64,000 bases of DNA, taken from the NCBI GenBank assembly GCA_964471475.1, contig CAYYFQ010000001.1, positions 154,771-218,770 on the forward strand, read 5' to 3'. Below are positions 42,699 through 51,178 of this stretch, one piece after another. Position numbers and translations under genes: made by a program. A model generated the notes under the pieces. It searched no databases. It worked only from the letters and a program-made list of their open reading frames with translations, and was not told the origin of the DNA. Position 1 is the stretch's first letter, and each line of letters begins with the position of its first letter. This DNA comes from JAJNBD01 sp964471475. Its GTDB lineage: Bacteria; Pseudomonadota; Gammaproteobacteria; CAISUE01.

Positions 42699-44870
42699 AT
42701 GCTCGCGCACGAAGATTTTATTTTTGAAATAGGCACTGAAGAATTGCCTGCCAAGGTTTTACAATCACTTGAATGTGCTTTCATAAGTAATGTTAAAAAT
42801 TTACTCGCTAAAGCCAAACTAGCTTTTCATGGGGAAATGCAAAGCTTTGCTACGCCTCGCCGCTTAGCAATTTTTATTCCCCAATTGCAAATACAACAAG
42901 CGGATCAAATTCTTGAGCGCAAAGGCCCTAACATTAACACAGCTTTTAATGAGAGCGGTGAGCCCACCTCTGCCGCTTTAGGGTTTGCTAAATCGTGCGG
43001 TCTTGAGATAACTGCATTAGAAAAACGCGAAACCCCACAAGGCAGTTTCTTATTTGCTCACCAAAAAAGCTCAGGGCTCTTAGCCAGTGAAATTTTGCCC
43101 ACTTTATTTCAAGAAGCTTTAGCTAAACTTCCGATTGCAAAACCCATGCGCTGGGGCAATCACACCCATGCTTTCTTGCGCCCCGTTCGATGGGTATTGA
43201 TGATGCTCGGCAGCAATATCATCGAAGCAAATTTTTATAATCAAGTCACCAATAATCTTACTTATGGACATCGCTTTTTGTCTCCTGGCGCAATAACGAT
43301 TAATCACGCTAAAAATTACGAAAATCTTCTGGCTGAAAAAGGGAAAGTAATCGGGAACTTTCTCAAGCGTCAACAAGCAATTTCTCAACAACTACAAAAA
43401 ATAGCGGCTCAAAAAGAAGCCCACGTTCCTATTAATCCCGCGTTGCTAAACGAGGTTACCGGTTTAGTAGAGTGGCCAGAAGTTTTAGCAGTCGATTTTT
43501 TACCTCGTTATTTGAAAGTTCCTAAAAACGCTTTAATTTCTGCAATGGAAACGCATCAAAAAAGCTTCCCATTGCTTGATAAAAAAAATAATTTATGCGC
43601 TTCGTTTTTAACCGTCAGCAATCTTGTGAGTGATAACCCACTTCAAGTGGTTATCGGCAACGCACGTGTCATGAATGCTCGCTTAAACGACGCTGAATTT
43701 TTTTACCAACAAGATTTGCTCACTCCTTTAGCAGATTATTTGCCAAGTTTAAAACAAGTGGTATTTCAAACCAAACTGGGCTCGCTTTATACAAAATCTG
43801 AAGCTGTAGCAAAAATGGCGGGATATCTGGCTAAAGTTTTTAACTTCAAAAATACTGAGATAAAAGAAGCAGCCATGCTCGCCAAATGCGACTTACGCAC
43901 TCAAATGGTAGGGGAATTTCCCGAATTGCAAGGCGAAATGGGCGCAATCTATGCCACAAAATCAGGCTATAGCAATGCGATCAGCCAAGCCATTTTCGAA
44001 CAATATTTGCCACGCTTTGCCAATGATGAGCTCCCCACAACTCCGATGGGCCTTTGTTTAGCATTAGCGGATCGCCTCATGAATTTAGTTGGAATTTTTG
44101 CTATAGGCTTAATTCCAACTGGAGAAAAAGATCCTTTTGGCTTGCGACGCGCCGCAATTGGCATCTGCCGCCTCTTGATCGAAAATCAGCTGAATTTAAA
44201 TTTAACAGAAACGCTTATCCAGGCAGAAACTATTTGGCGCTCTTTGGGTGCCAATTTCAACGATGCTAATGGATGCATAGAGCGAACCCAAGAATTTATT
44301 ATTGAACGCCTCAAAAATATTTATTTGGAACATGGTTTACTTTCTTCGCCCACCATTATGAAAAAGCACCAGCTTTCTGCGCACACGCAAGATTTTTTAG
44401 AGAGCGGCTCACTCTTAACTCCACACGTCATTCAGTCGGTATTCGCTTTACATCTTAACGACCTTTTTGATATTGAGCGCCGTTTGCAAGCAGTTAACAG
44501 CTTCGCTCTCACTGAGGGCGCCAAAACCTTAAGTGCTGCACAGAAACGAGTTCATAATATTTTGAAACAAGAAAAAATTTTAATAGACGCCCTAGAGCTT
44601 CCCGACCCCACTTATTATGAGTCGCCTGCGGAACATAATTTAACAAACGCGCTACAAAATATCCAAATCGCTGTTGCAAATAGTTTACAAGCTTTCGATT
44701 ACACAAGTGCACTTAATCATTTAGCCACACTTAAAGAACCGGTGGATACTTTTTTTGATCAAGTAATGGTGATGGCAAAAAATCCCATAATACGACATAA
44801 TCGCTTATGTTTATTGGCACAGCTATATAAAAATTTAAATCGTGTCGCAAATATTTCATTTTTACATTAG
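42699..44870 (+). CDS. glyS: Glycyl-tRNA synthetase beta subunit
   Basis: 723 residues. FEIGTEELPAKVLQSLE at the N-terminus, TPRRLAIF, LRPVRWVLMM near residue 160, METHQKSFP near residue 285 and DPFGLRRAAIGICR near residue 480 identify GlyS. The C-terminal anticodon-binding-like helical region (FFDQVMVMAKNPIIRHNRL) is intact. It needs the alpha subunit GlyQ, which is usually the gene just upstream but here is replaced by cca. Confidence 0.97.
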   Translation: MLAHEDFIFEIGTEELPAKVLQSLECAFISNVKNLLAKAKLAFHGEMQSFATPRRLAIFIPQLQIQQADQILERKGPNINTAFNESGEPTSAALGFAKSCGLEITALEKRETPQGSFLFAHQKSSGLLASEILPTLFQEALAKLPIAKPMRWGNHTHAFLRPVRWVLMMLGSNIIEANFYNQVTNNLTYGHRFLSPGAITINHAKNYENLLAEKGKVIGNFLKRQQAISQQLQKIAAQKEAHVPINPALLNEVTGLVEWPEVLAVDFLPRYLKVPKNALISAMETHQKSFPLLDKKNNLCASFLTVSNLVSDNPLQVVIGNARVMNARLNDAEFFYQQDLLTPLADYLPSLKQVVFQTKLGSLYTKSEAVAKMAGYLAKVFNFKNTEIKEAAMLAKCDLRTQMVGEFPELQGEMGAIYATKSGYSNAISQAIFEQYLPRFANDELPTTPMGLCLALADRLMNLVGIFAIGLIPTGEKDPFGLRRAAIGICRLLIENQLNLNLTETLIQAETIWRSLGANFNDANGCIERTQEFIIERLKNIYLEHGLLSSPTIMKKHQLSAHTQDFLESGSLLTPHVIQSVFALHLNDLFDIERRLQAVNSFALTEGAKTLSAAQKRVHNILKQEKILIDALELPDPTYYESPAEHNLTNALQNIQIAVANSLQAFDYTSALNHLATLKEPVDTFFDQVMVMAKNPIIRHNRLCLLAQLYKNLNRVANISFLH

Positions 44871-44881
44871 AGGTTATAGTT

Positions 44882-46978
44882 ATGAAAATTATTCGTTGGG
44901 TGCTTAGCATATTTCTTGGCTTACTCATTCTCATTGTAGCCACCATCGTCATGCTCGTTAATTTCATCAATCCCAATGATTTTCGTGATGACATTAATAA
45001 AAACTTATCGGCCACTGCAGGCCAACCCATTAATATTCAAGGTGATATCAAATGGATTTTCTTTCCCGAATTAGGCTTTAGCATCCAAAATATTTTAATT
45101 GGCAATCAACAAGATGTAAAAAATCTTTCCGCCGACATCGATCACGTTGACATTCACTTAAAACTATGGCCTTTACTCCATAAGCAAGTAAAAATTAATA
45201 GCTTAAAACTAAACGGTGTCACATTGAATTTGCCGCAAGAAAAAGCAGATGATGGCACTAAAAAGCCGAATGCCACTGAAACGATTATTAAATCGGGAGC
45301 AGCTGGCTTTGCATTATTACCCATGCTTGATTTAGTCGATCTTGACGTAAGCAACGCCAACATCAATCATCGTGATAACCAAGGCGCGGTAGATTGGAAA
45401 ATCAATCAATTAGCACTTCATGCTAAAAATTTAAAAGCCAATGAAGAAATTCCCATTGATTTAAAATTAAACTACCAAAAAACTGCGGCTAAATTGAGCG
45501 CAGATATTAACTTAAGTACTCAACTTACTTTGAACACCATTGATAAACAAATTCTAGTCAATAACACGGATTTAAAGATAATCACTCCTGAAGATTCTAC
45601 ACTCCCTATCAACTTTGGTACTCAAGTCAGCAAAGTTTTATTTGATTTAAACAACCTAAAATTAGTTATCCAAAATGTAACAGGCCATCTTAATCAATTA
45701 CATTTCTCCGCTCAATTAACTGCGAATAATTTAGCTGATCATTTAAATGCACAAGGCAAATTCGACGTCCAAACTCAAACATTAAAAGTTTTTTTAGCTA
45801 ATTTTGGCGTACATTTACCCGCCATGCAGTCTGCACAAGCACTGAGCAAGCTTGACTTCACTGCACCATTTACTTACAGCGATAATCAACTAAACATCAA
45901 CCCCTTTGTCTTAAAACTGGACAACAACCAGTTTACAGGAAGCATTAAAAGTTCTGATCTTGCAAATATGGCTATCCAAATAAATGCCCACACCAATACA
46001 ATTGCTTTAGGGAATTATTTACCCGCTGGTCCCACTCCTCACACCGCCTCTTTATCTCAATTACAAATCGATTTATCAGCGCTCCCCCCACTTGGCGAAA
46101 ACAAAAACTTCCTTAAAAGTACATTGAGTACAAAAATAAGCGCGCAACAAATAAATTTTGATAAATTTAATGTACACAATATCATAGCCAATGTGGATGC
46201 AAAAAACGGCTTACTTAAATTCAATCAATTGCATTTACAAATTTGGCAAGGCGTGGTAGATACGACAGGAAGCGCTGATCTCACTGGCAATCAAATCAAA
46301 TGGACATTGAATCCTAACGTACAAAGAATCCAAGTTGCCAATATTGTACAAATGGTTGAACCATCAATTAATTTAACTGGTTTAGCTAATTTGAAAGGCA
46401 CAGTAAATTCAGTAGGTACCAGTCCCGATTTAATTAAAAAATATTTAAACGGTAATTTAAATGTCGCTCTTACCAATGGAGCTTTACATGGTGTGGACTT
46501 AAATTACTGGCTAGGGATGGGCGAAGCAATTATTCATCACACTCCTCCCACAGGTCTTACCGATCACAAATTTACCACGTTTGGCGCCTTAACTTCAAAC
46601 GTACAAATCAACCAAGGGGTGGTAAACACGCCAAATATTTTATTAAAAGGTGATCTCGTTCAAATGAATGGCCAAGGAGTTGCCGACTTGAACCGGCAAA
46701 CACTTAACTATAAATTGCAAATCCGAAAAATTAATGCCAACACTGGCGGTACGCATAATGACGTCATCCCTTTATTGATTACAGGCACCTTCAATAATCC
46801 TCAGCCTTCTATCGATATGAAGGCAATAACTAAAGCTGTTTTTGACAACCAAAAAGACCGACTAAGTAAATCAATTGCGAAGCAAATCTCCAAAAAAATT
46901 GGAGGTGACAGTGACTTAGGAAATCAAATTGGCGATTTAGCTGCTCAAGGAATTGGGAATTTAATTAATAACTTGTAA
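44882..46978 (+). CDS. AsmA-family protein
   Basis: 698 residues. One N-terminal membrane helix (LSIFLGLLILIVATIVMLV), then NPNDFRDDINKNLSATAGQPINIQGDI, the typical AsmA start. The C-terminal part has the conserved GALHGVDLNYWLG and QMNGQGVADLNRQTLNYKL motifs followed by a lysine-rich tail. The family forms long beta structures that may carry phospholipids across the periplasm. It starts 11 bases after glyS and ends 5 bases before mutY. Confidence 0.9.
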   Translation: MKIIRWVLSIFLGLLILIVATIVMLVNFINPNDFRDDINKNLSATAGQPINIQGDIKWIFFPELGFSIQNILIGNQQDVKNLSADIDHVDIHLKLWPLLHKQVKINSLKLNGVTLNLPQEKADDGTKKPNATETIIKSGAAGFALLPMLDLVDLDVSNANINHRDNQGAVDWKINQLALHAKNLKANEEIPIDLKLNYQKTAAKLSADINLSTQLTLNTIDKQILVNNTDLKIITPEDSTLPINFGTQVSKVLFDLNNLKLVIQNVTGHLNQLHFSAQLTANNLADHLNAQGKFDVQTQTLKVFLANFGVHLPAMQSAQALSKLDFTAPFTYSDNQLNINPFVLKLDNNQFTGSIKSSDLANMAIQINAHTNTIALGNYLPAGPTPHTASLSQLQIDLSALPPLGENKNFLKSTLSTKISAQQINFDKFNVHNIIANVDAKNGLLKFNQLHLQIWQGVVDTTGSADLTGNQIKWTLNPNVQRIQVANIVQMVEPSINLTGLANLKGTVNSVGTSPDLIKKYLNGNLNVALTNGALHGVDLNYWLGMGEAIIHHTPPTGLTDHKFTTFGALTSNVQINQGVVNTPNILLKGDLVQMNGQGVADLNRQTLNYKLQIRKINANTGGTHNDVIPLLITGTFNNPQPSIDMKAITKAVFDNQKDRLSKSIAKQISKKIGGDSDLGNQIGDLAAQGIGNLINNL

Positions 46979-46983
46979 GGTAA

Positions 46984-48021
46984 ATGAAAAATACAAGAGA
47001 AAATTTACTCACCGCTCCGCTCCTTAAGTGGTATGATCAGCATGGCCGAAAAAATTTACCGTGGCATGAAGATCGCTCAGCTTATCGCGTGTGGTTATCA
47101 GAAATTATGTTGCAACAAACGCAAGTTACTACCGTTATCCCTTATTTTGCTAAATTTACTGCTCGATTTCCAACAATCAAAAAATTAGCAGGAGCTTCTT
47201 TAGATGAGGTATTAAGTTTATGGGCGGGCTTAGGATATTATTCACGTGCACGCAATTTGTATCGCACAGCCCAAATAATTGAAGAGCAATATGAAGGGCG
47301 TTTTCCTGATACTCTGGAAGAACTTATCTCATTGCCAGGAGTTGGCAAATCAACTGCCGGCGCCATTCTCGCACAAGCATTTAACAAATTTGGTGTAATT
47401 TTAGATGGTAATGTTAAACGCGTGCTATCGCGCTTTCATGCAATCTCAAGCCCTATCAACCAAACAAAAACTGAAAAAATACTATGGGAGCTTGCATTAG
47501 ATGCTACTCCACAAACACGCTTAGCTAATTACACTCAAGCCATCATGGATTTAGGCGCCATGATTTGCACGCGATCAAAACCCAAATGCACTGAATGTCC
47601 TTTACAAAAAAATTGCCGGGCTTACCAATTCAACCAAGTCAATTTATTACCAATAAAAACCAAGCGTCAACCATTACCAACTCAAGAAAAATATTTTCTC
47701 ATCATTAAAAATCGCAATCAAGAAATTTTGTTAGAACAACAACCAAGCATTGGTTTGTGGGGTGGTTTATGGAGTTTACCTTCTTTACCCACTTTAAATT
47801 TACTGCAAAGAAATTTACAAATAGAAGATTTTTTACCAGAAGTTAATCACAGCTTTAGCCATTACAAATTAATTTTAAAGCCTGTACAGGCATTCACTAA
47901 ACACTCCTCACTAGCTATTAACGAACATTTACCTAAACAATGGCGCCACTTAAAAGACATGGGAAACATTGGGTTACCAGCACCGATTAAAAAAATTTTA
48001 ACCTCTCTTGAGAAAATTTAA
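46984..48021 (+). CDS. mutY: Adenine DNA glycosylase
   Basis: 345 residues. LPWHEDRSAYRVWLSEIMLQQTQV holds the catalytic glutamate, LPGVGKSTAGAILA the helix-hairpin-helix near residue 115, DGNVKRVLSR the aspartate, and C-x6-C-x2-C-x5-C (CTRSKPKCTECPLQKNC) the iron-sulfur cluster. A NUDIX-like C-terminal domain recognises 8-oxoG. The stop overlaps the next ATG as TAATG. Confidence 0.97.
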   Translation: MKNTRENLLTAPLLKWYDQHGRKNLPWHEDRSAYRVWLSEIMLQQTQVTTVIPYFAKFTARFPTIKKLAGASLDEVLSLWAGLGYYSRARNLYRTAQIIEEQYEGRFPDTLEELISLPGVGKSTAGAILAQAFNKFGVILDGNVKRVLSRFHAISSPINQTKTEKILWELALDATPQTRLANYTQAIMDLGAMICTRSKPKCTECPLQKNCRAYQFNQVNLLPIKTKRQPLPTQEKYFLIIKNRNQEILLEQQPSIGLWGGLWSLPSLPTLNLLQRNLQIEDFLPEVNHSFSHYKLILKPVQAFTKHSSLAINEHLPKQWRHLKDMGNIGLPAPIKKILTSLEKI

Positions 48022-48680
48022 TGGCCACAAAAACAATTGAAATATTTCCTGCACTTTATGAGTATTGGTTACAGCATGGCGTCAAAGAATCTTTTGTTAT
48101 GCAAGCGTTGCGTGCTCGTACTCAGCTTTTGCCTACCGCCTATTTTCAAATTTCACCTGAGCAAGGCCAATTTATGCATTTTTTGGTGAAATTAATTAAT
48201 GCAAAAAATATTTTAGAAGTTGGTACCTTTACAGGATACAGCGCCCTTGCAATGGCTACCGCACTCCCTGAAAGTGGTAAGTTAATCACTTTAGACCACA
48301 GCATAGAATGGCAATCAATTGCCGAAGAATTTTGGAAAAAAGCGCAAGTGGATCATAAAATTGAATTACGCATTGATGAAGCAAAAAATAGTCTGGCTGA
48401 ATTAGTAACACATTCTCTAGGTACTTTCGACTTAATTTTTTTAGATGCAGACAAGATTAATTATACCTTGTACTTTGAGTATAGCTTACAACTTGTGCGA
48501 GAGGGCGGTTTGATTCTCATTGATAATGTTTTTTTTAGTGGCCGAGTCGCGCAACCTGAAAATAATTTGCCAGCAACGCGTGGGATTCGCGCACTCAACG
48601 ACCGCTTAATCAATGAACCAAACATAGATGTATGCATTGTGCCGATTGGCGATGGCTTAACGATGGTAAGAAAACATTAG
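48021..48680 (+). CDS. SAM-dependent O-methyltransferase (CCoAOMT-like)
   Basis: 219 residues. ILEVGTFTGYSALAMATALP near residue 67, LITLDHS and DLIFLDADKINYTLYFE near residue 140 with the metal-binding DAD and the following DN pair (LIDNVFFSGRV) match the catechol/caffeoyl-CoA type class I methyltransferases. Substrate unknown. It is co-transcribed with mutY. Confidence 0.88.
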   Translation: MATKTIEIFPALYEYWLQHGVKESFVMQALRARTQLLPTAYFQISPEQGQFMHFLVKLINAKNILEVGTFTGYSALAMATALPESGKLITLDHSIEWQSIAEEFWKKAQVDHKIELRIDEAKNSLAELVTHSLGTFDLIFLDADKINYTLYFEYSLQLVREGGLILIDNVFFSGRVAQPENNLPATRGIRALNDRLINEPNIDVCIVPIGDGLTMVRKH

Positions 48681-48839
48681 AGCGTATCCCTGAAATATCG
48701 TTTGAAGCGAGAAAGAAAATAATCGAGGCAGTTTTAACGATCATCCGAAGCAAATATTGGACATATTTAACGAGGAGGATCGTTAAAATTGACTGATTTC
48801 GCTTCTTTTGCAGCCAAAAAATACTTTAGGACACTCTCT
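48679..48839. repeat. 161-bp imperfect palindromic element, family D
   Basis: Ends AGAGCGTATCC and, reversed, AGAGAGTGTCC. Inside, TTTTAACGATC (48732-48742) pairs exactly with GATCGTTAAAA (48778-48788). It starts at the stop codon of the O-methyltransferase gene. No second copy is seen in the window. Confidence 0.6.
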
Positions 48840-48951
48840 AAATCGTATTAACTCGTCTTTATCTTTAACATGTCTTTTATCTCTTCTCTCCAATTGTCTA
48901 AAGTCCTTATCGCAAAATCTCCTTTCCCTTTTAACTATTGGAGATTAACGC

Positions 48952-49353
48952 ATGAAAAATTATTTAAAAATGATAATCGCTATTGTAATCATCGGAGCAG
49001 AGCATAACCTCTATGCACAAACTTGTCCTACGATTGCTCAAATTCATCGAGAAACATTTAACAGCTGGAAATTATATGATCTTGATAATGGCACCCCGCT
49101 TTCTAAAGATAGAATTGATGATTACAGCAAGACTATCCGACAATTCGGACTAGCCGCCTACTATCAAGATGCGCCTGAAGGCGCTGCCATGTGCTACTAC
49201 AAAGACGACACGGGAGATCAAAGCTATCACCACGCTTATCTTGCTAAAGCTGGTTTAAAACCAGACTTAACACACGGCAAATGGCAAAAAACCACAAATA
49301 GCGATTACGAATGCCATGGCAGCCTATATAGCTGCGCTTTTGTGGCAGGATAG
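48952..49353 (+). CDS. Small exported protein of unknown function
   Basis: 133 residues with a signal peptide (MKNYLKMIIAIVIIGAEHNLYAQ). The mature part has five or so cysteines (TCPTIAQI, AMCYYKDD, YECHGS, YSCAFVAG) that could form disulfides, and a tryptophan-rich region. I recall similar short exported proteins (DUF3757-like) in Legionella but cannot be sure. Ribosome binding site GGAG lies 9 bases before the ATG. A hairpin pair ATCCTCGAT/ATCGAGGAT follows at about 49378-49427. Confidence 0.6.
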   Translation: MKNYLKMIIAIVIIGAEHNLYAQTCPTIAQIHRETFNSWKLYDLDNGTPLSKDRIDDYSKTIRQFGLAAYYQDAPEGAAMCYYKDDTGDQSYHHAYLAKAGLKPDLTHGKWQKTTNSDYECHGSLYSCAFVAG

Positions 49354-49446
49354 CAAATACCTCCAGGAGCTTCTCATCCTCGATGGCGCGGCGCAGCAAA
49401 CAGTCTATTCTCGCTTATCGAGGATTCCTAGAGCATGTTTACAAGT

Positions 49447-49634
49447 CTACACTTTTTCAGATAATTATTCGTAGCTTACTCTAAGCTTGTGACACCCAGT
49501 CAAGTTGAGCGGGTTTCTGAAGCATGGATGCTGAAGTAAAGCCTACAGAGAGGTACTTGTAGCGTCCCGCGAGACTTGACTGGGTGTCACAAGCTATATT
49601 CAGAGTTCACGGATAATTATCTGAAAAAGTGTAG
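49447..49634. mobile_element. 188-bp palindromic MITE-like element, family A copy 3
   Basis: The left end CTACACTTTTTCAGATAATT and the reversed right end are identical over more than 20 bases, with AGCTTGTGACACCCAGTCAA inverted inside. The centre matches copy 1 (12054-12241) in reverse orientation at roughly 90%, and both are exactly 188 bp. It sits just upstream of the vapB operator. Confidence 0.8.
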
Positions 49635-49648
49635 TATACATTAGAATT

Positions 49649-49690
49649 TGTATTTACAATTAATTATATTTATAATTAATTGTAAATACA
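49649..49690. promoter_or_regulatory. 42-bp perfect palindrome, probable vapBC operator and promoter
   Basis: Two 20-base arms (49649-49668 and 49671-49690) match without error around a TT spacer. TATAAT at 49671-49676 with TTGTAT 17 bases upstream (49648-49653) forms a promoter inside the palindrome, 15 bases before the antitoxin start. This is the expected site for autorepression by the antitoxin or the complex. Confidence 0.75.
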
Positions 49691-49705
49691 TTTATAGAGG
49701 GCGCT

Positions 49706-49993
49706 ATGAAAAAAGCAATGAATTTTAGGCTAAGTCATCAAGCGATTACTTTATTATCTTATCTGGAGAAAACCATGCATACTTCAAAAACCGCCATCAT
49801 TGAACAAGCTTTAGTTTTTTTAGCACAAACAAAAAATGGTGAATCAAATCCTTTTTTAAAGCTGATTGGCACGATCCCGGATGACGAAGCCGATCAAATG
49901 CTAGACGCCATTAAAAAATCCAGGCGAAATAAAAAAACCACAGTTATCTTAGAACCTCTTCAAAATCTGCTAGGCCAAGACAGAAAACATTGA
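49706..49993 (+). CDS. Ribbon-helix-helix-type antitoxin (VapB-like)
   Basis: 95 residues. The N-terminus (MNFRLSHQAITLLSYLEKTMHTSKTAIIEQALVF) is a ribbon-helix-helix fold; the rest is charged. It precedes a PIN-domain toxin gene. Its last 12-13 residues (from PLQNLLGQ) are encoded by the palindromic element at 49953-50095, which also separates it from the toxin by 105 bases; such pairs normally overlap. The start has GAGGG 6 bases upstream. Confidence 0.8.
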   Translation: MKKAMNFRLSHQAITLLSYLEKTMHTSKTAIIEQALVFLAQTKNGESNPFLKLIGTIPDDEADQMLDAIKKSRRNKKTTVILEPLQNLLGQDRKH

Positions 49994-50095
49994 CTTGAGA
50001 GCACTGTAGCGCAGCATACGTTGTGTGGTATGTGAGCAATGGAGCGCAACAAATCAATATTTTATGGCCGGTATAGTTAAGATTTTGAAGAGGTT
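49953..50095. repeat. 143-bp palindromic element, family C copy 1, between antitoxin and toxin
   Basis: The ends AACCTCTTCAAAATCT (49953-49968) and AGATTTTGAAGAGGTT (50080-50095) are perfect inverted copies. The centre (TTGACTTGAGAGCACTGTAG to CAACAAATCAA) is shared with 50943-51068. The right end contains AAGAGG, the ribosome binding site of the toxin gene. Confidence 0.78.
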
Positions 50096-50098
50096 TTT

Positions 50099-50497
50099 AT
50101 GAAATATATTTTAGACACAGATACCATCATCTACCTTTTAAAAGGAAAAGAAGCACCCGTAAAAAATTTTTTAAAATATTCTCCAAACTCAATGGCAACT
50201 ACTATCATCAACCATACTGAACTTTTTTTTGGTGCATTTAATTCTCAAAAGAAAAAACAAAATCTTAAAAGTATTAGTGAATTTTTATCTTGTTTAAAAA
50301 TACTACCCTTTGATGAAGATGCTTCAAAAATTTTTGCTGAATACAAAGCCTCATTGAAAAAAGACGGACGATTAATTGATGATATGGATCTGATGATTGC
50401 AAGTATTGTTTTAAAACATAAAGCTATTTTAGTAACCAACAACCTTAAACATTTTTCGAGAATTAAAAAGTTAGCGCTCGAAAATTGGGCTTCTTAA
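50099..50497 (+). CDS. vapC: PIN-domain ribonuclease toxin (VapC-like)
   Basis: 132 residues. The PIN acidic residues are at Asp6 (YILDTDTII), Glu41 (NHTELFFG) and Asp97 (DDMDLMIAS), with the late LVTNN motif. VapC toxins cut tRNA or rRNA. The AAGAGG site 6 bases before the ATG belongs to the palindromic element upstream. Intact in length. Confidence 0.92.
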   Translation: MKYILDTDTIIYLLKGKEAPVKNFLKYSPNSMATTIINHTELFFGAFNSQKKKQNLKSISEFLSCLKILPFDEDASKIFAEYKASLKKDGRLIDDMDLMIASIVLKHKAILVTNNLKHFSRIKKLALENWAS

Positions 50498-50586
50498 CCC
50501 CCCTATATCGGGTGTTAAAGCCATTTAGAAATGTCACCTTTTTTTGGGAAGAATAATATAAACTAGGAGAAATTATACTTGTTTTT

Positions 50587-50628
50587 TACAGTCTTTCAGG
50601 TAAGTATTCACACGTTATCTTAAGCTTG
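50587..50628. repeat. Single end of MITE family A (copy 4, truncated)
   Basis: TACAGTCTTTCAGGTAAGTA followed by a segment ending in GTTATCTTAAGCTT matches the left ends of copies 1 and 2. No partner end is present, so it is a decayed copy or a solo end. Confidence 0.6.
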
Positions 50629-50942
50629 AGCTGCTCGACGCCTTTTCTTTGAGTAACTTCTTCTTCACACACGCGGTTGACCATAAGGCAACATTGAATT
50701 TTTTTCTACTCATCAGTATTAAGCCCTCTTGAATGCATAATCGGCTCCTACCGATAGCTTCGAGAAAACCACACTCACAAATTCTTGTCCTCTTGCAACT
50801 TTCAAAGGGGAACATTTCTATGTGGCTCTTACACGTGAATACAATCAGTTGACATATTATAAATAAATATCTTACCATTTAGAAATAAATCTAATTTGTA
50901 AAATGGAATTTTACTTTCAAAAAAGCTATAAAAATTAGGGCC

Positions 50943-51068
50943 TGACAATTCGCTAGGCTGCGACAGGAAATGTTGATTTGAGAGCACCGTAGCGGAGCCC
51001 TTGTTTGGTATATAAGCAACCGAGAACAACAAATCAACACCTTGTAGCAAGCATTAGTAGCATTGTCA
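50943..51068. repeat. Palindromic element, family C copy 2
   Basis: Ends TGACAAT and ATTGTCA, with inner GTTGATTTG/CAAATCAAC. The centre is similar to copy 1 (GCTAGGC, GAGAGCACCGTAGCG, ACAACAAATCAA), but the outer ends differ from copy 1. Confidence 0.6.
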
Positions 51069-51178
51069 ATATGCCCCAGTATAACCTCAAAAATAATTAG
51101 CTCCTCTCATTGATCACAAAAAAATGCTGTCTTAAGCAGTAACCATTAATTATTAACTTTTTACGGGAAATCTCTCCA

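Larger units (their letters stand above)
49354..49705. other. Intergenic region: hairpin, MITE copy 3, vapB operator
   Basis: This 352-base gap contains the hairpin after the exported-protein gene, the full 188-bp MITE-like element at 49447-49634 and the 42-bp palindrome at 49649-49690. No protein gene is seen. Confidence 0.7.
50498..51178. other. Intergenic region with two repeat elements and unexplained sequence
   Basis: 681 bases between the toxin and the giant gene. It holds a single end of family A (50587-50628) and family C copy 2 (50943-51068). The part at 50640-50830 has an open reverse frame of 87 codons (MFPFESCKRTRICECGF-like residues) that reads into the repeat; I cannot support it as a gene, though it could be a decayed one. 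TTGACA at 50850 is followed by an AT-rich stretch. Confidence 0.5.

Noticed and set aside
49447..50100. Closely spaced repeats taken as a CRISPR array
   Set aside because: The units are different palindromic families of 126-188 bp, not short direct repeats with unique spacers, and no cas gene is present.
50615..50878. Reverse open frame of 87 codons with several cysteines
   Set aside because: It runs into the family A repeat end, gives a low-complexity serine tail and has no convincing ribosome binding site. It may be a decayed gene but cannot be supported as a CDS.
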